From Sphingobacterium faecale (lineage in GTDB: Bacteria > Bacteroidota > Bacteroidia > Sphingobacteriales > Sphingobacteriaceae), in NCBI RefSeq assembly GCF_016746095.1, contig NZ_JAERTY010000003.1:248001-312000 (forward strand): a stretch of DNA of 64,000 bases, written 5' to 3'. Under the pieces are notes generated by a model. It was not told where the DNA came from, did no database searches, and worked only from the letters and a program-made list of their open reading frames with translations. A program made the position numbers and the translations under genes. This document shows positions 38,041 through 46,427 of the stretch, piece after piece (the first letter of the stretch is position 1; each line of letters begins with the position of its first letter).

Positions 38041-38896
38041 AACCAAGCGAAGGGATTCTTGGTTTTTGGATGACTATACGCTCAACCCCTATAGCAGTTG
38101 TTCTTTCAACTGCCTGTACTGCTACACCCGAGGTAGTAAGTATGGGATAAATATGGAGGAAAAATTGAGTGTAAAGGAAAATGCTGTAGAATTGTTGGAC
38201 AAGCAATTGACCCTACGCGCCCGTAAACAACAATATGGAATCATTGTACTCTCATCAGCGACAGATCCCTATTTACACATAGAAGCTTCTGAGAAATTGA
38301 CAAGACAGCTTTTGGAAGTCATCCTTCATCACCGGTTTCCGGTTCACGTACTGACTAAGTCTGACCTCGTGGTCCGCGATTTTGATCTGTTAAAAGCAAT
38401 AGATAAACAGGCCATTCTACCAGTAGACTTACAGGACAAATTAACCCATAAGGCTTTTCTGAGTTTTTCTTTTTCTACCATTGATGACGCTGTAGGGCAT
38501 ATTTTCGAACCTGGAGCCACAGCACCATCCGCACGGCTATCGGCTATCACTCAGGCGCGTGCACGGGGTCTTCATTGTGGGGTTAGCCTGATGCCTCTTT
38601 TGCCTTTTATCTCAGACACTACAGCTCAGCTCGACCTGATGTTTCAAACCTTCCAGGCGTTGGATATTTCTTATATTTTTCCAGCGACCTTGACTCTACA
38701 TGGGAACGATATAACCGATAGCAAGACACTTGTGTTAAGAGCTATCGCTAAGCATTATCCAGATTTACTCCCCCGGTACCAACACTATTTTGCAGTTGAT
38801 TCGCAGATGCCAGCCTATTATCGCAAGGCCTTTTCTAAAAAAATGCAAGAACTCTGTCACGAATATCAACTGCCGAACACCCTGTTTGATAGATAG
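38003..38896 (+). CDS. SPL-type radical SAM protein
   Basis: The 297-residue product has the radical SAM cluster CSFNCLYC (Cys33, Cys37, Cys40) in the context NPYSSCSFNCLYCYTRG, which is typical of the SPL/Rv2578c group. Later blocks are IIVLSSATDPYLHIEASEKL, VHVLTKSDLVVRDFDLL and GVSLMPLLPFISD. Members include spore photoproduct lyase and many uncharacterised relatives. The 38-bp overlap with an AlkD-like gene supports a DNA-repair role, but this is inference. The ATG at 38003 is the first good start. Confidence 0.85.
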   Translation: MTQRISAKSILHKTKRRDSWFLDDYTLNPYSSCSFNCLYCYTRGSKYGINMEEKLSVKENAVELLDKQLTLRARKQQYGIIVLSSATDPYLHIEASEKLTRQLLEVILHHRFPVHVLTKSDLVVRDFDLLKAIDKQAILPVDLQDKLTHKAFLSFSFSTIDDAVGHIFEPGATAPSARLSAITQARARGLHCGVSLMPLLPFISDTTAQLDLMFQTFQALDISYIFPATLTLHGNDITDSKTLVLRAIAKHYPDLLPRYQHYFAVDSQMPAYYRKAFSKKMQELCHEYQLPNTLFDR

Positions 38897-39023
38897 GCCC
38901 TACGAATCACACCATATTATCTATTTAGTTTTATTTTTTGTATATTACCACCTAGGCCAGACACCTGATATTGTTACCACTAGTTATGTGTCCGCTTCTT
39001 AACCTTAACTGTATACTTTTTTT

Positions 39024-39052
39024 TGCAATAAATCTAACAGCAACTTATTGCA
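39024..39052. promoter_or_regulatory. Inverted repeat upstream of the KamA-like gene
   Basis: TGCAATAA (39024-39031) and TTATTGCA (39045-39052) are perfect inverted arms with 13 bases between, 78 bp upstream of the next start codon. It may be an operator or a leader hairpin. AT-rich arms make chance a real possibility. Confidence 0.35.
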
Positions 39053-39129
39053 TTGTATAAGCAGCGATAAATAATCCTTTCCTAATGTGGTAATGGTCAG
39101 TCTATAGTTTAAAACTAAATTTAAAATAT

Positions 39130-40482
39130 ATGATTAACAAAGAAATGAAGTACAAAGCCTATCAAGTTCACAACTTTAGAACGATTCCGCAACTAGTCGC
39201 GTTGAGCGAAGACGAAAAAGTGAATATTGAAGTCGTAGGTAATGTACTTCCTTTTAAAGTAAACAATTACGTCATTGATGAATTAATTGATTGGAGTGAT
39301 TACAGTAATGACCCGATCTTCAGACTTACCTTTCCGCAAAAGGAAATGTTGAGAGACGCTGATTTTCAAACCATGAAATCAGCTTTAGAGAACAATCTTG
39401 AGAAGGATGCCTTGAAGCTCGTTGCCGACTCCATCCGTATTAAACTGAACCCTCACCCAGCCGGTCAGATGGAGCTCAATGTACCAGAACATAACGATGA
39501 AAAGCTTCTGGGTATTCAGCACAAATACCGAGAGACTCTATTATTTTTTCCTAGCTCAGGACAGACCTGTCACAGTTATTGCACCTTCTGTTTCCGATGG
39601 GCTCAATTTGTGGGAATGGATGGTCTTAAATTTGCGATGCGAGAAACAGAATTATTAATTGAATATCTGGAAGAGCATCAGGAAATCACGGATATACTAT
39701 TTACCGGAGGTGATCCAATGATAATGAGCTTCAAGGTCTTTAAACAGTATATCGAGCCTTTTCTGGATCCTGCGAACAAGACCAATATTCAGACCATCCG
39801 AATAGGCACCAAAGCTCTTGGTTTTTGGCCCTACAAGTTTATAACCGACAAAGATGCTCAAGATTTTCTAGACTTATTCAAGAGAATAGTAGATAGTGGC
39901 ATCAACTTATCATTCATGGCACACTTCAATCACATCAACGAATTGAAAACAGCTGCTGTAAAAGAAGCCATTCGTTTAATCAGAAAAACCGGCGCCCAGA
40001 TCCGTACACAATCTCCACTGATTAGACACATAAACGACGATGCCGACATGTGGGCTCGTATGTGGAGAAAACAAGTGAATCTTGGTATGATTCCGTATTA
40101 TATGTTTGTTGAAAGAGATACGGGCTCACAACACTATTTTGAGGTACCTTTAGAAAAAACTTGGGAGATATTTCAAAAGGCGTATCAACAAGTAAGCGGT
40201 GTATGCCGAACTGTACGTGGGCCGAGTATGTCTTGTACACCTGGAAAAGTACAGATATTGGGCACAAAAGAAATTTGTATTAACGGCCACACTGAGAAAG
40301 TCTTTGTTTTACAAATGATACAAGGACGAAACCCAGATTGGGTTAATAGGCCATTCTTTGCAAAATATGATCCTAACGCTATGTGGATGGACGATCTGAA
40401 GCCAGCTTTCGGCGATCAGTTCTTTTTCGAAGCCGAACTTCAGGAAATGAAGGAAGCTTCTTTAGAACCTGAAAGTATATAA
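39130..40482 (+). CDS. KamA-family radical SAM protein (lysine 2,3-aminomutase-like)
   Basis: The 450-residue product has the radical SAM cluster in GQTCHSYCTFCFRW (Cys147, Cys151, Cys154), the KamA-like lead ETLLFFPSSGQT, the glycine-rich DILFTGGDPMIMSF, and a C-terminal region with SCTPGKVQILGTKEICI. In classical KamA the PLP lysine sits in PGGGGK; here only TPGK is present, and its Lys may serve this role. The family moves an amino group from alpha to beta carbon using SAM and PLP. The substrate is uncertain (lysine, arginine or another amino acid). No EF-P or lysine-degradation gene is adjacent. Confidence 0.83.
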   Translation: MINKEMKYKAYQVHNFRTIPQLVALSEDEKVNIEVVGNVLPFKVNNYVIDELIDWSDYSNDPIFRLTFPQKEMLRDADFQTMKSALENNLEKDALKLVADSIRIKLNPHPAGQMELNVPEHNDEKLLGIQHKYRETLLFFPSSGQTCHSYCTFCFRWAQFVGMDGLKFAMRETELLIEYLEEHQEITDILFTGGDPMIMSFKVFKQYIEPFLDPANKTNIQTIRIGTKALGFWPYKFITDKDAQDFLDLFKRIVDSGINLSFMAHFNHINELKTAAVKEAIRLIRKTGAQIRTQSPLIRHINDDADMWARMWRKQVNLGMIPYYMFVERDTGSQHYFEVPLEKTWEIFQKAYQQVSGVCRTVRGPSMSCTPGKVQILGTKEICINGHTEKVFVLQMIQGRNPDWVNRPFFAKYDPNAMWMDDLKPAFGDQFFFEAELQEMKEASLEPESI

Positions 40483-40501
40483 AACAACGGTAGGATAAAT
40501 C

Positions 40502-40532
40502 GGGTCGTCGAGGACAGGTATATCGACGACCC
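40502..40532. terminator. GC-rich hairpin between convergent genes
   Basis: GGGTCGTCGA (40502-40511) and TCGACGACCC (40523-40532) pair perfectly around an 11-base loop. It lies between the KamA-like gene (plus, ends 40482) and the barrel gene (minus, ends 40578), so it can terminate both. Confidence 0.65.
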
Positions 40533-40577
40533 AATACAGTTGTATACATTTCTGCCATCTTTCCACTCGGGATCAAC

Positions 40578-43181
40578 TCAAAACCGGAGACCGATACGGA
40601 TATAGGGCAATACGGCTTCATTGGAAATACCCCAAGCAGCCTGTATCAGCATCAGATCAGCAGGGATAAAATAGACACCACCACCATAACCATGATGCCA
40701 TGACTGCGATTTTTCCTGCGACATCCAAACACGACCTACGTCATAAAACCCGACTAGACCTACAGTGCCTGGTACAAGATAGGAATCGTAACTAAATAAT
40801 TTGGCACGCGTCTCTAGATTATTATAGACCATCGTCTTACCTGTAAAACGTCTGGAATTATAGCCTCGTAAACTCCCCTCTCCTCCCAATTGCACATGTT
40901 GAAAGAAATAAGGATCACCCCATACCGCCTCTAGCCCAGTACGGTTCGCTAATGTAGCTACATCTTTTCCAAAAGTATGATAAAAGCTAAATGCGGTATT
41001 CAGATAGGTATGCTGTTTCCTATCACCTCCTGTCTCTGACTGCCAACTCACCTTAGCATAGGCATACATTCCTTCTTTGGTATTTTCAATATTGTCTCTT
41101 CCATCATAATCCATCCCCACTTTAGCTCCCGTAAAGAACTTACTACCGTAAAAACTTTCTGTGGGATGTTCGTTTTGATAGTCGCCCAAGAACCGTCCGT
41201 TATTTTTACTTTCTTGTGCATTAAAATAGGTGGAAGACGAACCATAGCCTAACCGCAACTTGTTAGAGAGTGGGTATAGCAAGGCTATATCCGCATCCAC
41301 TACATCGTAACGGTTTCGGTAATAATGTATACCTTTGTCTTCTCCTTTTTCATACACAGTATTATTGCCGTAACCAAAGAAGTTGCTCAGATTGAATGGT
41401 CCTTGGGATTCGATATCGATATACAGATCCTGCTTTCCCCAGATTGATTTTGCTATCCCCTGATAACTTAACATAAAAGACTCCCGTCCGGTTAAGTAAC
41501 TTGCCTTAAGAATATGCTTGATGGCAAATGGAGTTTTTCGGAACCCCTGATTCTCAATGATATAACCAAGCCCCATGATCAGCCCACGGTCAATACCGTA
41601 ATTGACATCTACCAGGACTCCTTTACGATCGTATACAAATGCATTATAATCGTATGCGTGAATAGCGGTATCATTACGTATTCGATACTTTATACCCATT
41701 TTACGGGGAATCGTATTTAATGATGCATCCTTGTCATCGTATAGATACAATTTCTTCCTATTGGAAAATGAGGGCTCGATGTTGTAATCATCTTTTCCAT
41801 CACCCCCGACTATACGTACCTTTATCGGTGATTTGCCGTCGCCATCTATGGTATAGCTATCTGTACCGCCTATTCCATAAATCCGTAATTCCTTGGTTTC
41901 ATGTGGAAAGAAGTTTCGTTCTAAAAGCTTTCGGCCTTCGGTACCATCTTTCTTTTTATTATTGACCTTCAATGCTACTGTACCGTCTTCCCTATAGTCA
42001 AGTTTTACGAACTCGTTTTTAGCAGACAATGGAATGTCTACAACATTTGCCAAAGCTTTATAATACGCTATCCCTGTCGTCTCCATATCATCCCTTCTGG
42101 AACGGATGTTATGCACCAATTCTTCGGCACTGAGCTTTACTATGGTATCCGGCATAGCTAACATCGCACGCTGAATCAACGAATCGGTCAATGCCTGTTG
42201 AACAAAACGAATCTCTTTCTCCCAATCCGATTGACTCAGGTGATTCAAAAAGAAACGGTCAAAATGTCTAGCATTGAAATTCCAATGGGAGACATTTCTG
42301 ATATGGGGGCTAAACGGCTGCAGATGTGCTTTCAACCATTGATGAGACAATAAAACAGGGAATACTCCGGAAGTTTTGTAATACACCTTATCCCGATCTC
42401 TGGGAACTGGTGTATAGGTCTTTTTGCCCTTTTCCTTTTCTGGATCCCAACGCCAATTGTCTTCATGCCTATCCCAATCTCCCAGTATCATATCCAGTAA
42501 TCTGGCCCGTAATGTCAGGTCTTGTTCGACCTGGGTATCGTTGTCTTCGAGTACCTTACGGATTACCTTTAGGGTATTATCGGTCTTGCTATCTTCGAAA
42601 GGCATCCGAGGTTCGAAAATATAAGCTCTATTTTTGAAAATGTCCCTAAATTCGCCCAAGCGCGGATCATCTCCGACATACACCAACTCGGGTTTAGCAT
42701 GAGGAATATCCAAAGCTTCATTAAAAGGAGGCACTGTCAATGCACCAAAAGGATGGGTAATGGAAATCTGATCTTGAACGATATCTTTTATAATCGTCTT
42801 TCTAAGATTTTCGGGTAAGCTCCTTTCCGGATACTTCTGTATAGAACGCAATACCCACTCTCTACCATTGGCATCCGCAAATCTAAGCGACTGGGTCTGC
42901 ATCCCACCGCCTAGTTTTATCACTTGCAGCCCACCATGCTCTTTACTCAAATCCATTACCCGCATAGGGACAGGTGTGTTATATAGTTTCCGGTAACTAT
43001 CGCCAAACCAAAACCGACGGACTGGACCTACTTTGTCATACTCGGGAGCAATCAATGCTGTAGTACTATCCGCCTTTTGGGCATATGTATCCGTGCCGAA
43101 TGTACAGCCCAACAAACCTAAAAACAGGATATACTGGATTTTTTTTCCGACTGATATCATCTTTTTCCTGTGAACTTGCAT
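40578..43181 (-). CDS. Outer-membrane BamA-like barrel with N-terminal kinase-like domain
   Basis: The 867-residue product has a signal peptide (YILFLGLLGCTFGTDTYA). Residues about 75-290 have a kinase-like order of motifs: a glycine turn and strands (KLGGGMQTQSLRF) with a basic pair near 112-116, then MILGDWDRHEDNWRW (Asp237, His239, Asn242) and TPVPRDRDKVYY (Asp262, Asp264). DRHxxN followed by a DxD strand recalls HipA/Fam20-like atypical kinases. Residues about 420-500 are beta-rich. From about 520 a BamA/D15-type barrel follows (QLGGEGSLRGYNSRRFTG, GFYDVGRVW) ending in IRIGLRF with terminal Phe. It is the last gene of the HD-PycTM operon. Kinase activity is an inference. Confidence 0.82.
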   Translation of the reverse strand: MQVHRKKMISVGKKIQYILFLGLLGCTFGTDTYAQKADSTTALIAPEYDKVGPVRRFWFGDSYRKLYNTPVPMRVMDLSKEHGGLQVIKLGGGMQTQSLRFADANGREWVLRSIQKYPERSLPENLRKTIIKDIVQDQISITHPFGALTVPPFNEALDIPHAKPELVYVGDDPRLGEFRDIFKNRAYIFEPRMPFEDSKTDNTLKVIRKVLEDNDTQVEQDLTLRARLLDMILGDWDRHEDNWRWDPEKEKGKKTYTPVPRDRDKVYYKTSGVFPVLLSHQWLKAHLQPFSPHIRNVSHWNFNARHFDRFFLNHLSQSDWEKEIRFVQQALTDSLIQRAMLAMPDTIVKLSAEELVHNIRSRRDDMETTGIAYYKALANVVDIPLSAKNEFVKLDYREDGTVALKVNNKKKDGTEGRKLLERNFFPHETKELRIYGIGGTDSYTIDGDGKSPIKVRIVGGDGKDDYNIEPSFSNRKKLYLYDDKDASLNTIPRKMGIKYRIRNDTAIHAYDYNAFVYDRKGVLVDVNYGIDRGLIMGLGYIIENQGFRKTPFAIKHILKASYLTGRESFMLSYQGIAKSIWGKQDLYIDIESQGPFNLSNFFGYGNNTVYEKGEDKGIHYYRNRYDVVDADIALLYPLSNKLRLGYGSSSTYFNAQESKNNGRFLGDYQNEHPTESFYGSKFFTGAKVGMDYDGRDNIENTKEGMYAYAKVSWQSETGGDRKQHTYLNTAFSFYHTFGKDVATLANRTGLEAVWGDPYFFQHVQLGGEGSLRGYNSRRFTGKTMVYNNLETRAKLFSYDSYLVPGTVGLVGFYDVGRVWMSQEKSQSWHHGYGGGVYFIPADLMLIQAAWGISNEAVLPYIRIGLRF

Positions 43182-43199
43182 AAATAAGTGCTTTTTATT

Positions 43200-45512
43200 T
43201 TATAAAATGACATCTACACGTAATGCGTGCAGCCCACTAACCCCCTGTAATTCTTCCAATTCTAACTCTTCTATATCAGGTTTAATCAATCCCATATCTG
43301 CTACCGAGAGTAGATCTTCGATCAAAATAGACACTTCTGCTTCTCCCTGTACGACAACCGCTATTTTCCCTGGCTGAACAAGTCGTTCATCTGTACCACG
43401 GATCAAGACCTTATCGATTCTCTTTTTGATCATCTGATAGCGGATATTATAACCGCCTTCGACATCAAACCGTCTTTCGTCTCTCCTGAACGAAATATCT
43501 ATTGCAGTAGGGTGTACAAAAACCAACTGGGTCGTATTCATCGCTATAGGCAATGAATCCTGCAATCTATCAACCTGTTGGCTGATTTGTGCCATAGAGA
43601 CCAACTGTTGCCGTCTGAATGTTCTCAAAATAGTTGGATTAAACACCATAGACGGTGTTATCGACTGTCCGATATAAAAATCGTACTCAATGCCATCGGT
43701 TCTGAATTTTTCGAAATAGGAAGGAAAACGCTCTTGAACAAACTCATTCAGCTTGTTAATATTACCAGCTATCAAAGTATTTACCTGTTTTAAGGATTCT
43801 TCAAAAGCATCCTGGTAATAGGTTATACCCAATGACTCTGCATATATTTTAATCTGTCTATCCAATTCATCATCCAACCAAGATAATGTCAGAATAAATG
43901 TAGCGACTTCCTCTTGGAAAAAGGCTGTAATGTCATGCATCCGCTCGACCTTACGATCTGTTGCCAACCAGGTGTCTACCTTATCCATCTTGCGTTTAAA
44001 ACTTTTCAACGCAGCCAAATCAGGGAACAAACCTTCAGGCAAGTATTTCATAAGGCTTCGCAGTCTATCCAGATGAAGCTTATTATCTTTCCTAAAGGCA
44101 ATATTGCGAAGCTTCGTAGAATCTTTGAGATCCACCCCTCCATACAGCGGATATACATTTGAAAAGCTGATCCGCTCCAATGGCAACGACTCATGGGTGT
44201 TTTCGTAATCCTTCAGATACTTTGCTGCAGCCTGATTGAAACGCCACTGCACTGCAGGCTGGAGAGCAGTATAGTTCTGCAAAATCACGGTATCTAACCT
44301 ATTCTTGAACTTTAAACGTAAATCATATCCCAATTGGATTAATACAGGAAAAAGTGGTGATAAACGAGTCAGAATAGAAGGCGACAACGTAGACTCTTCC
44401 TTCGTATATAACTCCAAGAAACCAACAAGTTCCTCTTGGTGTTTTAAGGGAAAACAGACGTAACTACTCACGTCCAACGCCTCGATCTTCGCTCGGAAAT
44501 AATCCAGCTGGGTATCAAAATCGGGATGAATATTATACGATAGAATAAAAGGAGATTCTAAATATTTAAGTACATATTCTTCGATATTATCGATATTTCC
44601 TCCGATATATTCGTTAAAAAGCAAATAACTTTTGGCCACCCCTTCCTTTAGAATAGGCATGCCATTGAGGTATAAAACAGGAAAAAGTGAACAGTTGACA
44701 TCCTGCTTGCCAAGTACACTCTTTATTTTATCCAGAAGACTATGAACAAATTCGCTACGTGTGTAGGTATTAAAGTTCAATATCATATCCTGTATACTAT
44801 CCAGGACAAAGCTCTCGGTTGCATCCGTAAACCGTAGCATAGAAAAGCCTTCGAATATAAAATTATCCAAGTGTATACTTTGGAGAAGAGGCTGCACATT
44901 GGCCTCATCAAGCATTTCCCGATTATTGACACATGAAAAATCTAACGTCGGCAATACAGTCCTGGGGCGCACCGTGACAAAACTGAAATCAACCTCTAAC
45001 TTCAAATATTTGGTAACTTCTTCCTCTCCTATATATTCAAAGATGTAAGGAGTTGCAGTCATGGGGATACCGTACAGTCTGTCAAGTACCAACTCGTACA
45101 TAATCTTATCGGTATGAATCACATCCCTACAAAATAGATGCGCACGCTGATCTATAACCGGAGATAATATTTGTTCAAGCAGATCGTACATCGGAACTGT
45201 TCCAGCAAATAGAACCGAAGGAATAGGCGTAGACATGCCCCAAGCCTGAGGTGTATCTGTCGCTAAATTATTTGCCCAACCAAAGATCAACTCAAAAGCT
45301 TCTAAAAACTCCTGAGCATTGTCTACAGACAGCTCTCCCTTTTCTTTTTCTATTTCTGCAATACGCTGTTGTACCAATTGGGACATGCTTTGTCCGATTG
45401 ATCCAACATCTATAGTCCGCAAATGTTCATATAGCTTAGCGAAAGATAAATCACTATATGCACTTGTTACAGCAATTAATTTATTTATATAGACATTTCT
45501 TGTCTCTATCAT
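43200..45512 (-). CDS. GAF-like domain protein
   Basis: The 770-residue cytoplasmic protein lacks a signal peptide. Residues about 250-395 look like a GAF domain (FVHSLLDKIKSVLG, SSYVCFPLKHQEELVGFLEL, LSPLFPVLIQLG). The N-terminal 240 residues and the C-terminal 370 residues are helical and mixed, with no domain I can name; the end (IRYQMIKKRIDKVLIRGTDE, QPGKIAVVVQGEAEVSIL) may be a small beta domain. It has no kinase, cyclase or HTH. It overlaps the lipoprotein gene upstream by one base (TAATG) and is 18 bp before the barrel gene. It could sense a nucleotide or small ligand. Confidence 0.72.
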   Translation of the reverse strand: MIETRNVYINKLIAVTSAYSDLSFAKLYEHLRTIDVGSIGQSMSQLVQQRIAEIEKEKGELSVDNAQEFLEAFELIFGWANNLATDTPQAWGMSTPIPSVLFAGTVPMYDLLEQILSPVIDQRAHLFCRDVIHTDKIMYELVLDRLYGIPMTATPYIFEYIGEEEVTKYLKLEVDFSFVTVRPRTVLPTLDFSCVNNREMLDEANVQPLLQSIHLDNFIFEGFSMLRFTDATESFVLDSIQDMILNFNTYTRSEFVHSLLDKIKSVLGKQDVNCSLFPVLYLNGMPILKEGVAKSYLLFNEYIGGNIDNIEEYVLKYLESPFILSYNIHPDFDTQLDYFRAKIEALDVSSYVCFPLKHQEELVGFLELYTKEESTLSPSILTRLSPLFPVLIQLGYDLRLKFKNRLDTVILQNYTALQPAVQWRFNQAAAKYLKDYENTHESLPLERISFSNVYPLYGGVDLKDSTKLRNIAFRKDNKLHLDRLRSLMKYLPEGLFPDLAALKSFKRKMDKVDTWLATDRKVERMHDITAFFQEEVATFILTLSWLDDELDRQIKIYAESLGITYYQDAFEESLKQVNTLIAGNINKLNEFVQERFPSYFEKFRTDGIEYDFYIGQSITPSMVFNPTILRTFRRQQLVSMAQISQQVDRLQDSLPIAMNTTQLVFVHPTAIDISFRRDERRFDVEGGYNIRYQMIKKRIDKVLIRGTDERLVQPGKIAVVVQGEAEVSILIEDLLSVADMGLIKPDIEELELEELQGVSGLHALRVDVIL

Positions 45513-46423
45513 TACTTTTTCACCTGTTGTATTTTACAAATTTCAGCATGGCCTTTATCCCCAGCTTCACTGGATATATAGAGATTTAAATGCTCGTCAA
45601 ACACCATTCCCTCAGGCTGCTCGAAGGTTTTCCTATCGAATCGCACTACTTGTTTCAAGCGGAATGTTTCATCTGTCACAATCAATGCTTTATCTATGGA
45701 AGATATAATATACCATTCATCATTTATAGGATGTTTGGCCATAGCCGATGGCTTAAAAGACTTAGCCATCCTTTTGTCCAACTGTCTTATTTCATCTGTA
45801 TGAATAGAAAATGTTTTCTCTACTGTAAGCTCTCCGTCGGAAGAGTGACTGAGTATGTATCCGGTTGTGGTAGCAGTCTTTTTATCTATTTTACAGCTTT
45901 TGCACAATACATATAAGCGGTTAGTTTTCGAATCAAAAGCCATAGATTCATATTCTCCTGACGGCAACACCCCTGTATGATGTTTGACCTTGGACCGATC
46001 CGTCGTACCGATGGCAAAGCTATAAATAGAACCGTTACTCTTCAATATGAAAAACTCTTTTCCATCGTTGGCAATACCCTCATAGTCTCCTGAACCTGCA
46101 AATTGAAACTGCGCTGTAACCTCTCCTCTTTCCAAGTCATAAGTAAAGAGAATTCCATCCTCATCTTGTATCGCAAAGACAGTCTGTGGTATCGTAGAAA
46201 GATAAGTCAAACCCGATATTTCCTCCAATACATCTGGCAAAACATAAATCTTCCCAGAGGCTAAAGGATAGGGAAAACCGGTCGTATCTGTTTCCAATTG
46301 GCTATCCTGTTGAGAAGCCGTTTTGAAATTGCAACTGAGTAAGCTATGTACAATTAGCACAAAAAGAAAACCTAAAATGACTTTTAGCTTTCTTTGTTTT
46401 GGTAGGGAGTAATGCTCAATCAT
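45512..46423 (-). CDS. SdiA-regulated-like beta-propeller lipoprotein
   Basis: The 303-residue product has a signal peptide with lipobox (HSLLSC) and a mature region with beta-propeller-like repeats: EISGLTYLSTIPQTVFAIQD, YEGIANDGKEFFILKSNGSI, YESMAFDSKTNRLYVLCK, PEGMVFDEHLNLYISSEAGD. These match the SdiA-regulated (YjiK) family. It may bind a ligand in the periplasm or outer membrane. It lies 4 bp after the HD-PycTM gene and overlaps the GAF gene by one base. Confidence 0.83.
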   Translation of the reverse strand: MIEHYSLPKQRKLKVILGFLFVLIVHSLLSCNFKTASQQDSQLETDTTGFPYPLASGKIYVLPDVLEEISGLTYLSTIPQTVFAIQDEDGILFTYDLERGEVTAQFQFAGSGDYEGIANDGKEFFILKSNGSIYSFAIGTTDRSKVKHHTGVLPSGEYESMAFDSKTNRLYVLCKSCKIDKKTATTTGYILSHSSDGELTVEKTFSIHTDEIRQLDKRMAKSFKPSAMAKHPINDEWYIISSIDKALIVTDETFRLKQVVRFDRKTFEQPEGMVFDEHLNLYISSEAGDKGHAEICKIQQVKK

Positions 46424-46427
46424 ATCG

